Origin: Diadophis punctatus similis
Taxonomy: Eukaryota > Chordata > Lepidosauria > Squamata > Dipsadidae
NCBI GenBank assembly: GCA_023053685.1
Contig: JALIGW010000001.1
Span: 224,276,434 to 224,340,433 of the forward strand
Direction of reading: 5' to 3'
DNA length: 64,000 bases
The position numbers and the translations under genes are program-made. How positions within the stretch are numbered: position 1 is the first letter of the stretch; every line of letters begins with the position of its first letter. The notes under the pieces are model-generated. The model did not search any database and was not told the DNA's origin. It was given only the letters and a program-made list of their open reading frames with translations. Below are positions 1-12,489 of the stretch, one piece after another.

Positions 1-363
1 TTACAATAGCAGCACCTCCTAAAGGAAGAATGCATACTGTTCTTGCATTGGAGGGTTCAGTTTGTTACCTAGAACTTGCTTGTCCTCACTCAGTACACAG
101 AAATTAGAATAATCTGATATCATACATTTTTTTAGAAATGATTTGGAAAATATTTGAACACCCTGTCTTAAAATATTTTATTCATCATGTTAAAATAAAA
201 TATTCCACAATGTTTTTTTTTCTTTTTTCAATTTTTCCAATTTTTTGAAGGACCGAAGCCTTCCCTCCATTTGGAAAACTTTTCACCCACAGACTTGGAA
301 GCTTCAGGGGACCATGATCTTGTGCAATTTCAGGCACCCATCTGCTTTTGCAGAGAATGGGTG
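1..363. other. Non-coding flank; left remnant of a palindromic DNA element at about 237-363
   Basis: No gene is seen. From about 237 the sequence belongs to the same palindromic family as 57225-58202, sharing the 16-mer GCCTTCCCTCCATTTG. It also pairs, inverted, with 11005-11030, just right of ERV1 (AAGCTTCCAA.TCTGTG). ERV1 therefore appears to have landed inside this element. Bases 1-236 show AT-rich sequence without recognisable features. Confidence 0.5.
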
Positions 364-440
364 TGAAGGGAATAGTAATAAATAAAAAGTAATAATTATT
401 ATCGCATTAAGTAGAAACTTGTTATTCTATAGATATTGTA

Positions 441-490
<50 letters not shown>
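441..490. repeat. (TG)n microsatellite
   Basis: About 25 uninterrupted TG units inside the ERV1 5' LTR. The 3' LTR has TA repeats at the matching place. Confidence 0.98.
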
Positions 491-492
<2 letters not shown>

Positions 493-499
493 CATTTTT

Positions 500-700
500 T
501 GCTGATAATTGAAAATAAAGGGAGACTATTATAGATCTATTTCGAGCTATTTTGCTCTCGTCAGATAGCCATACCCTTAGTGGGAATTGAACCTGGGCAG
601 TCTGCTTGTAAGGCAGTAGTTTAACCTCTAGGCCACAAGGTTCTCTTCCCTATCAGCTCTTCACCAGGAAAGGGTTATATATGTTTATTCTGTCGAGTCA
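500..700 (-). mobile_element. tRNA-derived SINE (minus strand)
   Basis: Read on the minus strand, it has an RNA polymerase III A box (TGGCCTAGAGGTTAAAC, about 637-621) and a B box (GGTTCAATTCCC, about 592-581), followed by a non-tRNA body and an A/T-rich end next to the TG repeat. It is not a functional tRNA gene: there is no closed acceptor stem or anticodon arm. Boundaries are approximate. Confidence 0.7.
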
Positions 701-819
701 TCCTGGTGTATGGAAGGAAACATCACAGCTTCCTTTTGCCTTTCAGCCCCTCCTGGGACCATCCAGGCAGTTTTTCTATAGTCGACAAACTATATTGTCT
801 ATATGTGTAACAATATATA

Positions 820-2335
820 TATGGGTTTTCAGGACATCCTTCAAATAAGCCCCGCCCCAAAAATAAGCCCCTCCAAATACTTTCCGGGCAAGGGGGGACA
901 TGCCGGGAGCCGCTCTTTCTCCGGCGGGCACTCTTTTGGCCAGGAGAGCGAGAGCAAGCGAGGGGCATGTGCGCACACACCCTGTGGGACTAGCTCAGCT
1001 CATCTGGGCTCTGCCTACATCAGTTTGAAACATGCTCCTGCCTGCGAAGAATAGGAGGGGAGCATCGATCCCTTCATTGCAGGCAAGAGCACGTTTCAAA
1101 ACGCTGCCGAAGGCAGCCCAGAGCAGCGGAGCCAGTCCTGCGGGGGGGGTGCACATAGCCACCTCTCACTTACTCTCTCTCTCTCTCTCTCCCGGCCAAA
1201 AGAGTGCCCACCACAGAAAGACCGGCTCCCGGCCGGGAGACCGAGAGCAAGCCCCTTCGGCTCTACCTCCTGCCACCACCGCCTCCTTCGCTCGCCTCCC
1301 AACGCCCCTTCAGCTCTCCCACCGCCGCCTCCTTTGCTCGCCTCCCACCTCCCCTTCGGCTCTCCCACCGCCGCCTCCTTCGCTCGCCTCCCACCGCCCC
1401 TTCGGCTCTGCCGCCACCGCCTCCTTCACTCGCTTCCCACCACCCCTTTAGCTCTGCCGCTGCCCCTTCGGCTGTGCCTGTTACCGCCTCCCTCCCTCTC
1501 CCGCCCACCACAGAAAGAGTGGCTCAAGCGTGGCAAGGGGGAGAATCTGGGCAGGCAGAAGCCGCTGGGTAAATCTGAGAATCCTCTCCAGCAACAGCCA
1601 AAGAGCAGGAGTTGGGGCAAAGAAAAAAGACTTCTACTGCTTCTGCTTTTGGCTGCATGGAAGGAACGCAGCAGAAATCTTTCTTTCTTTGCCCCAAACT
1701 CCGGCTCTTTGGCTTACAAATCCAGCCAGGGCAGCGGCCGATCTGGACGGGCGCTCTTTACCCGGCGGCTTCTGCATGTCCTGATTCCCTCCCTTGCTGC
1801 GATGGGCATCTCGTGGTGGGGAGGGCTGTGAGACGCGTGTCCTTCCTGGGACTTGTACCTCTGTCGCATTCCTCAGCGTTGTGTCCAGGGCAGCCCGTTC
1901 TAAAAGAAAAGTCTCACGAGTTCAATCAAGCTTGATTTCAGTTTGAACTTTTGACGTTTGAACTCGTGAAACGTTCTCTTTTAGAAAGGGCTGCCCTGGA
2001 GACAACACCAAGGAATGCGACAGTGGTACCGAGACAAGTGTCTGGTAGGACGCGCACCCCACCTTGCCCCGCCCGCCCTGCCAAGAGAGACGCACCACTT
2101 ACTGGAGTTTGGCAGCTCCTTGGTCTCTCGGCTTGTCTGTTTGCAAGGTTTTTTTCCCTAAACAGACTAGCTGAGAGACCATGGAGCTGCCAAACTCCAG
2201 TAAGTGGTGCATCTCGCGCCCTGCCCCACCTCCACCCCAAAAATAATAAGCCACCCCCGAAAATAAGGTCAGGGGCATTTTTGGGGGATCAAAAAAATAT
2301 AAGCCATCTTATTTTCGGGGAGACACGGTATATAT
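820..2335. mobile_element. Compound palindromic DNA element inside the ERV1 5' LTR
   Basis: The right end reads TTATTTTCGGGGAGACACGG before TA; the left end (about 836-890) carries the matching AATAAGCCCC motifs in inverted sense. Inside are three separate inverted repeats: about 897-1045 with 1060-1235, about 1847-1925 with 1961-2038, and 2087-2148 with 2160-2214. A GC-rich 46-bp minisatellite lies at 1262-1480. No transposase is present. The long proline- or arginine-rich open frames here are products of GC-rich repeats, not genes. Transposon class is uncertain; the flanking TA suggests a Tc1/mariner-like mechanism. Confidence 0.65.
1262..1480. repeat. 46-bp GC-rich minisatellite, about 4.5 copies
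   Basis: Units contain GCCGCCTCCTTCGCTCGCC and CCCTTCGGCTCT, with 10-20 percent divergence between copies. Confidence 0.85.
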
Positions 2336-2642
2336 GTTATGCTGCTGTAAAAGTATTTTCCTTTTAAGCATTTAATTGTTAAGCATTTGTAACACATATG
2401 CCTCTGTAAAAACATATGCCTGCAATCAATTGCATCCTTCCTGCATTAAGATCTAAATCCTTCATAAAACCTTTTCCTTCTTCCATAAATGCCACCCCCG
2501 TTTCCTCCCTTGTGCATGTGCTTGGAATTTCTTACCTAGAACTTTAACTTTGATCAAAGAATAAAGTCTGCTTTCTTTGGTTTTCAAGCCTCCTTGTTTT
2601 GTTTCATTTTTGGCTTAAGCATATTGCCAGACTTTACATTTT

Positions 2643-2661
2643 TGGTGCCCAAAACATGGGA
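2643..2661 (+). promoter_or_regulatory. ERV1 primer binding site
   Basis: TGGTGCCCAAAACATGGGA follows the LTR by four bases. TGG at the start pairs with the CCA end of a tRNA. The first seven bases match a tRNA-Phe-type site, but the rest has drifted, so the primer tRNA is uncertain. Confidence 0.65.
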
Positions 2662-3401
2662 CTCGAAGGCACTGCTTTTCTTTGAGGTAGCCACATTCAG
2701 CTTCCCACAAGCCAAACCCCTTTGAGGCTTGGCAACGGCCTTCACAACAGTGGACAGAAGAAACCAACAAGGGCCAGTGACGACGTCAAGAGCGCTCCTG
2801 GCAAGTTTCAGCCGGTGACCTCGGCCTGGTCATACGTTGGCAGAATCAGTTTCCATTCCGACCTGAACGCCAAAGAGGCTTGAACCGGGGAGTGGGGAAG
2901 ATTGTACTCTCCTAGGGGAGTAGAGAAATTTGGGGCGGGGGGGTGTTGCCTTGTGTGTGCGTGAATGAAATGAGGGAAATTCCTACTAGAGGTTTGCCTT
3001 CGATGTGAGTGCGGAGATGCAATCTGCATTTCTGATTATTCGTGAGATCAGCCAGAGCAGATCGCTTTGAAAGGGGTGTGATTGGTGGAATAAAATAAAA
3101 GTTTGAGATTTTGGGAGGAGGTCTGACCCAACTTCAAGCCTGAGGGGAGAGCCCGAGAAATTTCTTAGAGAAAGAGGAAGAGTTGGTCAGATTCCGAGCA
3201 AACAGAAAAGCCTGAGGAATCCCTCACACTGAGAGATCCCCTTAAGAAGCTTGAAAATCAGGTCCAAGAAAATCCTTAGGACAAAAAGGGGTGAATTCTG
3301 CCAGACCCCGAGCTGATGAGCCCAAGAATTTCCCTTAGAAAAAAGGAAGAGTTTTGCCAGACTCGCGAAAAATCCCATCGAAAAAATCCCATCTAGATAA
3401 A

Positions 3402-5336
3402 ATGGGCAATCATACAGGTAGCCTGTTTGGAATAAAGAGCCTCGGGGGAAAAACAGAGCTGTGTTCCCCTCTGGACTGTGTATTAATTCATTGGGACACG
3501 TTAAAACCTATCGTAGTAATCAAAGTTGTTTTTAAAAAGGAAAAGCTGAAAACCCTCTGTAAATCCATCTGGCCAACCTACTACCTTGGTCCTAATGTAG
3601 GAGCATGGCCACCAGAAGGCAGGCTTGATTTGGATTTTATCAACAAATTTACTGATTTTTTGGCTACCATCAGGCGAACTGAAGAGGAACGCTATGTTAG
3701 TTTCTTTTTCAATCTCCTTTGTCGGCCAGACATTCAGAAAGCGTATGGGCTCACTCCAACATCCTCTTCTAAAATTTGCCCCCTTGTCACTTTCAGAAAA
3801 GGGAAAAAAATAGCCAAAGTGACTGAAGAGGAAGAAGAGTTTCCCCCACCATATTACGCTGTTCCCCCTTCCCCTAATGCAAATGCTGTGCCCTCACTGG
3901 CTCAAGTGCCTCCAGCAGCATTCCAGCCTGCTTCGCAGGAACAGGCGCTTCCAACAGCACCTCAGCTCGCTTTGCAGGATCCAGTGCTCCCATCAACACC
4001 ACAGCTGTCCCAGCCTGCTTCACAGGATTCAGCACCCCAAGCAGCTCAATGTTGGTATCTAGAATTGTCTGCTCTAAGCCCACACACACACCAGAACTGG
4101 ACAAACCTACATGCCTGCCAATCAACCGGGACCTTCGATCCTAGCCCCACTTCAGCAAGTTCCTATGAAAGATCAACTGGTGTTTGTTCACACACCCTTT
4201 ACAACCAATGATCTTTTTAATTGGAAAGCTGGACTTCCTCCTTACAGGGTATCCCTCAAAGTTATATAGAACTTGTTCAACGTGTAATGGCCACCCATAG
4301 ACCTAATGTGCCTGACATTTTTACTCTCCTGTCGGCACTGTTGTCTGCTGAAGAAAAGCAACAAGTTCTGAAAGCCACCATGGAGCACTATACAGCTGCT
4401 AGACAACATTTATTTATTTATTTATTTGTGAGATTTATATACCGCCTCACAGTGCAATCACTCTTTAAGCGGTTTACACCAGTAAGCAATGTATATTTAT
4501 ATATTGCCCCCAACAATCTGGGTCCTCATTTTACCTAACTCGGAAGGATGGAAGGCTGAGTCAACCTTGAGCCGGTGAGATTTGAACTGCTGACCTGCGG
4601 ATCACAGTCAGCTAAAGTGGCCTGCAGTACTGCCTCTAACCGCTGCGCCATCTCGGCTCCTAACATGCCATTCAAACTAATCGCGATGATGCAGCTTTAT
4701 GGCGAGAACCCTGGCTCTTTTTAACCCCAGCTATGAGGTCAACCCCAACACAGATCAGGGTGCCCTCATTCTCCAGAGAGCCAGGGATTCCATCGTTCAC
4801 GGACTGAAACTTGGTATTCCCAAAACAGTGAACTTTCACTGTGTTCATCAGATCCTTGAAAATCCCAAGGAATCCCCCACTGATTTTCTGAATTGCTTGA
4901 AGGATGGGTTCTGGAGGTTTTACTGACCTCAATCCTGATAGTCCAGCCAATGATGTTTTGCTAAAAATGACTTTCATGGGCCAAAGTGCCCCCGACATAA
5001 GAAAGAAGTTGCAAAAACTGGAAACCCCAACTGCTAAAGACTTAGAGACCCTTGTTCAGACAGCCTTCACTGTTTATGCCCAGAGGGAGGAAGAGGAAGA
5101 AAAGAAAGACAGGCGGATGCGAAAGCAAGCTGGTCTTTTAACAGCTGCTCTGAGTCCCCAAAGAAGAGGAAGGGGAACTTCAGCTAACCCCAGGAGTAAC
5201 TCCATCCAGAGAAACCAGTGTGCCCAGGGTGTCATCAATTTGGCCATTGGAGGAGAGAATGCCCCCTTGAACAACAACAGCCCAGTCGAGGATGAGGACA
5301 ACACAGGGGGTGGGGAGGCTTCAGGCCAGAATATGT
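3402..5336 (+). pseudogene. ERV1 gag, broken
   Basis: The start at 3402 gives MGN, a myristoylation-type N-terminus for a matrix protein. A PPPY late-domain motif (FPPPYYAVPP) is coded near 3841-3870, followed by a Pro/Gln-rich linker. Capsid motifs follow in a shifted frame (PFTTNDLFNWK near 4195). After a SINE insertion (4410-4661) capsid resumes, with the class I signature APDIRKKLQKLE near 4990, then a charged helix EEEEEKKDRRMRK. Frame changes occur around 4050-4200 and 4905-4926. The gene is cut by the copia junction near 5336, before a clear zinc knuckle. In retroviruses Gag builds the particle; this copy cannot make one. Confidence 0.82.
4410..4661 (-). mobile_element. tRNA-derived SINE (minus) in ERV1 gag
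   Basis: Minus-strand A box (GGCGCAGCGGTTAGAGGCAG) and B box (GTTCAAATCTCACC), a middle CATCCTTCCGAGTTAGGT, and an (AAATA)n tail. AACAT flanks both ends (4405-4409, 4662-4666). It is the same family as 29400-29640 and 45572-45825. Confidence 0.82.
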
Positions 5337-8074
5337 ACCACACTATTATTTCTAGCTGCCCACACCAATGCTGCCCTCAATATGCTCGCCTTCAGACTAG
5401 GAGCGAAAACTTCATCATAGTCTGTTGTACTCTGACCGAATCCTTGAGCAACCAATCTTGCCTTGTTGGTTATAGTGCTATCACTGGCTGTCTTTAACTT
5501 AAAAATCCATCTGCAGCCTATAGCTTTATTTCCTGGCAAACTAGCAGCCTCATAAACATCAAGATCCTTCAAAGACTTCAATTCCTTACTCATTGCTTCT
5601 TTCCAAGCAATTTGTTCCTTCTCGGAATATAACTTAATCTCATCATAGCTAGAAGGTTCTAGACTTATTTCACAAACAACATTTGCCTGATACCTATCAG
5701 GTGACCTTCTAACTCTAGTCCCTCTTCTAGGCAAAGGAATACTATTAGTATCAATATCCTCATCTTTATCAGAGATCTCTCTTCATCTAATAAATCCTCC
5801 TCTTCTGGTGATTCTACCTCTTCTATATTACTCTCCAAATACCTCTTAGGAGTAACATCTTGTTGGAACAATGGAGTTTCTACCACAATACTATCTTCCT
5901 GCTCCAATTTCTTCCATCCCACATGTTCCATGAATTTGGCACTTGCACTTATAAAAGTGCAAGTGCACTTTTCTGTTGCCTTTATCCCAGAATCTAAAAC
6001 TATTATGATTTTTATCATAACCTACAAAATACATTAGCTTTGCCCTATGTTGTCCTTTCTTTCTAACTTTTGTTGGAATATGCACCCAAGCCGGTGCTCC
6101 AAATACATGCAAATAATCCAATTCAGGTTTCCTACCAAACCATCTTGTAAAAGGTATCTCACCTGTCGTAGCATTTACAGCGTTGTTAAGTATATGGTTA
6201 GCACACATAAGAGCCTCTCCCCACAAATTATCAGGCAAACCAGAATCATTAATCATTGTCCTTATCATTGCCTGCAACGTTTGTCCTCGTCTTTCTACAT
6301 AAGAGTTATGTTCTGGCCAAAAAGGAGCTGAATGTCTGTGCTCTAACCCTGCTCTTGCTAACAAATTAACAAACTTATTATTAGTGAATTCCGTGCCGTT
6401 ATCTGTTACTACACATACTAACTTATTCTTCTTTTTTCTCTCTACAAATCTTATCCAATTAGAGAAATATTGATAAGTTTCTGTTTTGCTTTTCATTAAA
6501 TAGCAAAAACCTTATCGAGAATAATGATCAACAATACTAAGAATATAGTTAGCTCCACCTAAACTTGGTTTCTTAGGTCCTATTAGATCAACAAACACTA
6601 CATCTAATGGTGCTATTGTTTTGAAACCATAATACCTATTTGCAGTAGTAACCTTGCTTTTTTCTTGATTACAAGCATTGCAATTCAGATATTTAGAACG
6701 TGGTTTTATTTTAATTCCTTTAGCCAATTCTACAGTTTTCTGTAACAATTTAAAATTCAAATGCCCCATTCGTCTGTGGAGTAAATGTATGCAGTTGTTA
6801 TGAGGTTGGTTGTTCTCAAAAACTGAATTTGCTTTTTCTACTGGTTTTTCATGCAGTATATATAGACCATTTTCTAATCTAGCTATAACATTGTTACCTT
6901 CTTTCTGAATTGTACATTTATCATCTATAAATGTTACACTGTATCCTGCTTCGACCAATATTTGCACAGATAATAGATTATAAACCAATCTTGGCATATA
7001 TAACATTGGCAGTTTGTCATTGATTCCTGAACAATATGCATTTCCTTCACCATTTGCTTTCATCTTCCAACCATTTGCTAATGCAACATATTGACTACTT
7101 TTTGCCATCTTTACAAACTTTTCCTTATTGTTTGTTATACAGTTAGTAGCCCCACTATCTATAACCCATAAATCATGGTTTATCTTATTAGTTACGTTAT
7201 GCAAAGTCAAACTAACATTTTTGTGTTCTCTCTGATCATTTCTGATATTCTGCTTTTTATTCTTTCTACAAAACTTGGCTATATGTCCTCTAGCCCCACA
7301 AGTAAAACATTTTCTAACAAAATAAACATGAGGAACATTAGAAGATGTCTTCTCTTCATCTTGTGGATGTTTTGTTCTCATCAATTTTCTGTCTTCTCTT
7401 CTTCTGGACTCCTCAAGTAGTCTTCCAGTTACGTTAGCTAGAGTCAGTTCATCCCTAGTCAAAACCTCGAAGGAAGAAACATAATCATCATAGCTATCGT
7501 CCAGTGAAGACAGAATTATGTACACCTGCTGTAACTCTGTATAAATCAGTTCTTTTTCATGCAGTTCCTGAAGAATTTTCTTCATATTCTCCAAATGAGT
7601 GAGCATATCGCCTCTTTTCATTAAACGAGTTCAAAAAAGGTTTCTTGTTATATGAATGTGTGCACCAACACTATCCCTTACATAAATCTTTTTCAATATG
7701 TCCCAACACTTTGCAGCTTTTTCTTCTCCACGAATATGGACAAGTTGCTGGTCATTTAGTGTTAGTCCAATTATACTTAATGCTCTATCATTGTCTTGTT
7801 TAAATTCAGCTAGCTTCTTCGCGTCTTCATCTTCTGTTGGATCCCAACCTGTTGTATCCGGTGGATTTGTTATCAAAGTCCATAAGCCTTCATTTCTCAA
7901 AAGTAGGCTATATTTTGTAGACCAAGTAGCATAGTTAGTGCCATCCAGCCGGGTTATCATTGATAGATACGTTGACTTTGCTTGAGCCATTTTTGCTGCA
8001 ATACTTCTTAAACTTTCTGTTAATATTAAAACTGAATTTTCACATTCAATATCTTCTAACTTGCAACAAACCAC
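5337..8074 (-). pseudogene. Copia-1 gag-pol, broken
   Basis: Gag opens near 8074, with MAQAKSTY at about 7990 and the copia motif LDGTNYATWS. A stop at about 7628 precedes the rest of gag. Next come the CCHC knuckle CFTCGARGHIAKFC (about 7310-7268), the aspartic protease motif WVIDSGATNCI (about 7170), and the GAG-pre-integrase domain with HRRMGHLNF and NCNACNQEKS. The integrase core has VTDNGTEF and PEHNSYVERRG, keeping the Asp and Glu. A stop at about 6512 and a frame change near 5990 interrupt pol. The RT entry block is SKELKSL.DLDVYE, CRWIFKLK and KARLVAQGFGQ. One polyprotein of about 1,300 residues would be expected; roughly two thirds remains. Confidence 0.88.
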
Positions 8075-8097
8075 TATCTCTACTCCTTAGAAACTCA

Positions 8098-8111
8098 CTG
8101 GGCCCATAACC
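8098..8111 (-). promoter_or_regulatory. Copia-1 primer binding site for an initiator tRNA-Met half
   Basis: The minus strand reads GGTTATGGGCCCAG, complementary to the anticodon arm (not the 3' end) of initiator tRNA-Met, as in Drosophila copia. It lies two bases from the LTR. Confidence 0.85.
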
Positions 8112-8113
8112 AA

Positions 8114-8663
8114 TGTTAAGGAGTTATTGTGCTGTTAAGCACATGCACAGTGAAATGTGTTGTAGTAATGGTGTTGCAGTTTGATATGAATGCTATTTAG
8201 TCATTAAACAGAATATCTTTAGTATGTATAACATAGTTTTACTTGAATAGTAGCAAAGTTAAATAGGAAGTCCAAGTCATACACAGTTATTCAGTCAATG
8301 CGAAGTTTCTTCTTCTTGCCTATCTTTGTTTTAACTCACAAACAAAGATTACAGCTATCACACACTTCTATACTATTACAGATAGTTAATTTTCTCTTCA
8401 CAGCAATTCCACACAGTCATAAAATAATCTAATCATCAGTAAAGCAGCAGAGAGTCTTCAATCCGGAACACACCGTCAAACACCAGTCACCACACTAAAC
8501 CACACTGAACCATAAACCACAAACCACAAACCACACTGAGCATGCTCTCTTGCTTACTTATATAGTAATAATCCACAATGCATTTAAAGCAATATACACA
8601 TAACATTGATTTGTGGCTTGATCATATATTAACACACCCAATCGTTTGAACAGGGTTCTAACA
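8114..8663 (-). repeat. Copia-1 5' LTR (550 bp)
   Basis: On the minus strand it starts TGTTAGAACCC and ends CCTTAACA, a 5-bp inverted terminus TGTTA/TAACA. A TATATAAG-like promoter is present on the minus strand near 8561-8568. Confidence 0.85.
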
Positions 8664-9812
8664 GTCTTGACACACTTGACTAAAGCTAATACCACTTGGT
8701 GGTCTGGCTCTAATGCAACCCAACCTAAAAACCACTTTTCTGCTTATAAGCAACTTTCCTCCATTTGGGATCGCTTCCATGATGTTACTTTATCTTGGCC
8801 TGCCCTGGATGGACTCTTTTGGATCTGTGGATGAAAGGCCTATGTGTCTCTTCCATGCAAGTGGAATGGTACTTGTGCATTGGGGACCGTTAAACCCAGT
8901 TTCTTTCTTTTACCCAACATTCAAGGAGAAAGACTTGGTGTCCCAGTATATGTTGAGGTAGGACACAGGGACAAAAGATCCCTCACGTTCGAAGATCTTA
9001 AGATCATGGATCAGAAGACTTGGCATGATGAGGACTGACCTCTAGAAGGAAAATCCAAGTTTATGGCCCTGCTATGTGGGCGGAAGATGGAATGTGGGGC
9101 TACAGAACCCCAATTTATTTGCTTAATCGCTTGATACGTCATCAAGCAGTTGTTGAACTCATTACTAATAGTACTGGTGCATCCCTTGATATGCTTGCTC
9201 AAACTAACACCAAGATTCACACTGCTGTCTACCAGAATCGCCTTGCCCTAGACCAGGGGTAGGCAAAGTTGGCTCTTCTATGACTCGTGGACTTCAACTC
9301 CCAGAATTCCTAAGCTAGCATGATTGGCTCAGAAATTCTGGTAGTTGAAGTCCACGAGTCATAGAAGAGCCAACTTTGCCTACCCCTGCCCTAGACTATT
9401 TACTTGCCCAAGAGGGAGGTGTCTGAGGGAAATTCAACCTCACAACTGTTGTTTAGAAATTGATGATAATGGTAAGGCTGTACATGAGCTTACTGCCAGA
9501 ATGAGGACACTTGCACACATCCCTGTTCAAACTTGGACGGGCAATAGATTTTAACTGGTTCGGCAATATGCTCTCTAGCAGGAAGCAAATTGGGTTCATG
9601 GTGCTTTTAGCCTTTGGGGGTCTGCTTCTCCTCCCTTGCCTCATCCCTTTGATCCAAAGAATCATCACATCAACTATCTCTGGGATAACAGTTATTGCAT
9701 CCTCCGTGTCTGCCACCCCACATAATAAGCCTGCAAATATCATGGTCCTCAAAACTATCCCTGCTAAATATGCACCCCTCATTCATCATGATAGAAAGAA
9801 TTCTATCGTTTG
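8664..9812 (+). pseudogene. ERV1 env remnant (surface C-terminal part and transmembrane subunit), broken
   Basis: The motifs VSLPCKWNGTCALG (about 8847) and [18 protein letters not shown] (about 9110) are typical of class I Env before and within the ectodomain of the transmembrane subunit. QNRLALD is followed, after a 135-bp hAT insertion, by the dicysteine region [13 protein letters not shown] (about 9450). A hydrophobic anchor, VLLAFGGLLLLPCLIPLI, lies near 9602-9655, followed by a short tail. Several frame changes and the transposon disrupt it. The N-terminal part is lost in the gap with pol. Env normally mediates entry; this copy cannot be expressed intact. Confidence 0.8.
9254..9388. mobile_element. 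hAT miniature element (MITE) in ERV1 env
   Basis: Terminal inverted repeats start CAGGGGTAGGCAAAGTTGGC and extend about 45 bp. CCCTAGAC is duplicated exactly on both sides (9246-9253, 9389-9396), the 8-bp duplication of hAT elements. There is no coding capacity. Confidence 0.95.
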
Positions 9813-9827
9813 AGAAAAAGGGAGAAA
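9812..9827 (+). promoter_or_regulatory. ERV1 polypurine tract
   Basis: GAGAAAAAGGGAGAAA abuts the 3' LTR start at 9828, the expected place for plus-strand priming. Confidence 0.85.
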
Positions 9828-10962
<1,135 letters not shown>

Positions 10963-10966
10963 GGTG

Positions 10967-11562
10967 CCTGAAGTCCCGTGAGATTAGGGCACCCAGAAGC
11001 TTCCAATCTGTGTGTGAAACATGTTTGCTTGCCAAGGCTTGAAGCAACATGATTTTGCTGCCAAAACCTCCCTTCGGCAAGCAAATGCTTTTCTGCACCA
11101 AGTCTGGAAGCCTTTGGAGGAGACTCACTGAGGCTGCCCGCTGCTCCAGAAGTGGCAAGCAGCCTCAGTAAGTCAGAGAAGCTGAGCAAAGCATGCTGCA
11201 GGACCAGACAAATAAACAGAGAGGCTGGAGAGGAGAGAGATCTTCATAAGGTAAGTGACCAGCAGGGCAGGATGTGGGGGAGCAATTGTGGGGACTCCAC
11301 GGGAGGGAGAATGAGGTATCTTAGTGGGTCGGGGGAAGCCTTGGGTAGTCTGAAGAAGGTGGCCTGTTCCATCACTAGGCCCCCATGCCTTCCCCACCCT
11401 GAGATACCACATGTACACTTAATGACCCATTTGATTAGCGAATGCGTGGGCGAAAGGAGGGAGTGATGATCACAGTCAAGTTACATGATTCACTTGTACA
11501 AATCCTCTGGTTACGAATGTAATTAGCAGGCTCCATTATATTAGTAATTCAAGGACTACCTG
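10967..11562. mobile_element. Palindromic TA-flanked DNA element, right part (family P, copy 1)
   Basis: The right end reads TTCAAGGACTACCTG followed by TA. The last 430 bp match copies at 14385-14737 and 57860-58202, including GTGGGCGAAAGGAGGGAGTGAT and AAGGTAAGTGACC. The left part appears at 237-363 on the other side of ERV1. No transposase is seen. Confidence 0.7.
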
Positions 11563-11565
11563 TAC

Positions 11566-12192
11566 AATCTTTAATTAATTAGCAATTATCTTGCAAGTCA
11601 ATATTTATATTAAAGCAGATTCCCAAAATCCTAAGCAAAAGAATTTTTCAGGGAACTTTACTGTACAAAGGAAGGTATTAAACAATTGAAGAGAAAGTGA
11701 TAGCAAAATGACATAATCCTTCCAAATAACAAAAAGATTGCTGTAAATTTCAGATAAAATCTTGTCATAGAGTGTAAAAAAATTAAGCTATATGAGAATT
11801 CCCACAAAATGACCATTTATAGACCTATAAATCTGCAAAGCACAGCTGCAGATTTTTTAATCAGTAAAATTGCTGTCATATCTGCAGATTGCTTAATGAA
11901 CATTTATAAACTTCTGAGCTTATCCCTAGGAACTGACCTCTTCCCTCAAATTTAGTCCCTCTGCCAGATTCTCAGCAGTTAACAGCTAAGAGAGTATCTC
12001 ATATCCCTCAGAACCAACTATCATCATGCCCTTTTGATTATGATCACAGATAGAATTGTATCTTAAAAAACAGAAGAAACAGAAGATAATATGGTTAAAT
12101 ATCACAATTGCAATGATCTTTCCATGGATACTTTTCCAGAATTCAAGAGAAAGTAACACATACCAAACTTAAAAGTAATACTGATCACTCAC
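11566..12192. other. Intron of the NLRP-like gene, no feature
   Basis: AT-rich sequence without recognisable transposon or open frame, lying downstream of the 171-bp LRR exon. Confidence 0.5.
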
Positions 12193-12363
12193 TGTAGTTC
12201 TTCTATTTTGCAGTCTGGATCTTGGAGCCCCTCACACAGCAATTCTGCTGTTCTGTCATCTATGTCCTTGAGATCCAAATGTAACATTTTCAGTCTCTGG
12301 TTTTTCTTGAAGACTTCAGCAAGATGCCTGCTGCAGGACTCTGTGAAGGACGTTTGTAACAAA
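12193..12363 (-). CDS. NLRP-like gene, 171-bp LRR exon
   Basis: This exon is exactly 171 bp, the unit length of NLRP leucine-rich-repeat exons. The acceptor is CTTTCAG (A of AG at 12365) and the donor is GTGAGT (12192-12187). The coded repeats contain TSFTESCSRHLAEVF, KKNQRLKMLHLDLKDIDD and LLCEGLQDPDCKIEEL, matching the family pattern of Cys-rich alternating A/B repeats ending in P.C.(L/I)..L. Phase is 1 base in and 2 bases out, so exons of this type can be added or skipped without a frame change. The frame has no stop. The next exon must lie left of the window. LRRs in this family form the horseshoe that holds the sensor inactive and helps with ligand or partner binding. Confidence 0.9.
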
Positions 12364-12489
12364 CTGAAAGAACAGCAATTACTCAGAAGAATTAGAATGA
12401 TACCTTCTGGTTAGTAGTATCACATATAAAAATGGACAATAATAATTAAAAACAAAACAAAAGCAATATGGGCATATAATAAATTAAGG

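Larger units (their letters stand above)
364..2638 (+). repeat. ERV1 5' LTR, swollen by insertions
   Basis: Begins TGAAGGG and ends ACTTTACA just before the primer binding site. Compared with the 3' LTR it contains a (TG)n run, a SINE and a 1.5-kb palindromic element between about 440 and 2335. It lacks about 300 bp that the 3' LTR keeps at 10388-10697. An AATAAA signal with GTCTGCTTTC after it (2561-2579) is the likely polyadenylation region shared with the other LTR. Confidence 0.85.
5337..8663 (-). mobile_element. Ty1/copia retrotransposon 1, 3'-truncated in reverse transcriptase
   Basis: Minus-strand order: 5' LTR (8663-8114), primer site, gag, zinc knuckle, protease, integrase, start of reverse transcriptase. 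The domain order integrase-before-RT defines Ty1/copia. The RT stops after LRAALVWAARNNSVVH, and everything downstream (RT core, RNase H, 3' LTR) is absent. ERV1 sequence lies on both sides: gag at the left, env at the right. Copia elements are uncommon in amniotes, though known from squamates. Confidence 0.88.

Noticed and set aside
560..650. Possible tRNA gene
   Set aside because: A and B boxes are present but there is no complete cloverleaf, and a non-tRNA body follows, so it is a SINE.
1032..1831. Overlapping proline-rich open frames of 120-165 codons
   Set aside because: They arise from a 46-bp GC-rich minisatellite and palindromes, with no conserved domain or start context.
11249..11256. 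Strong splice donor on the plus strand
   Set aside because: It belongs to a repeated DNA element and no plus-strand exon is recognisable next to it.
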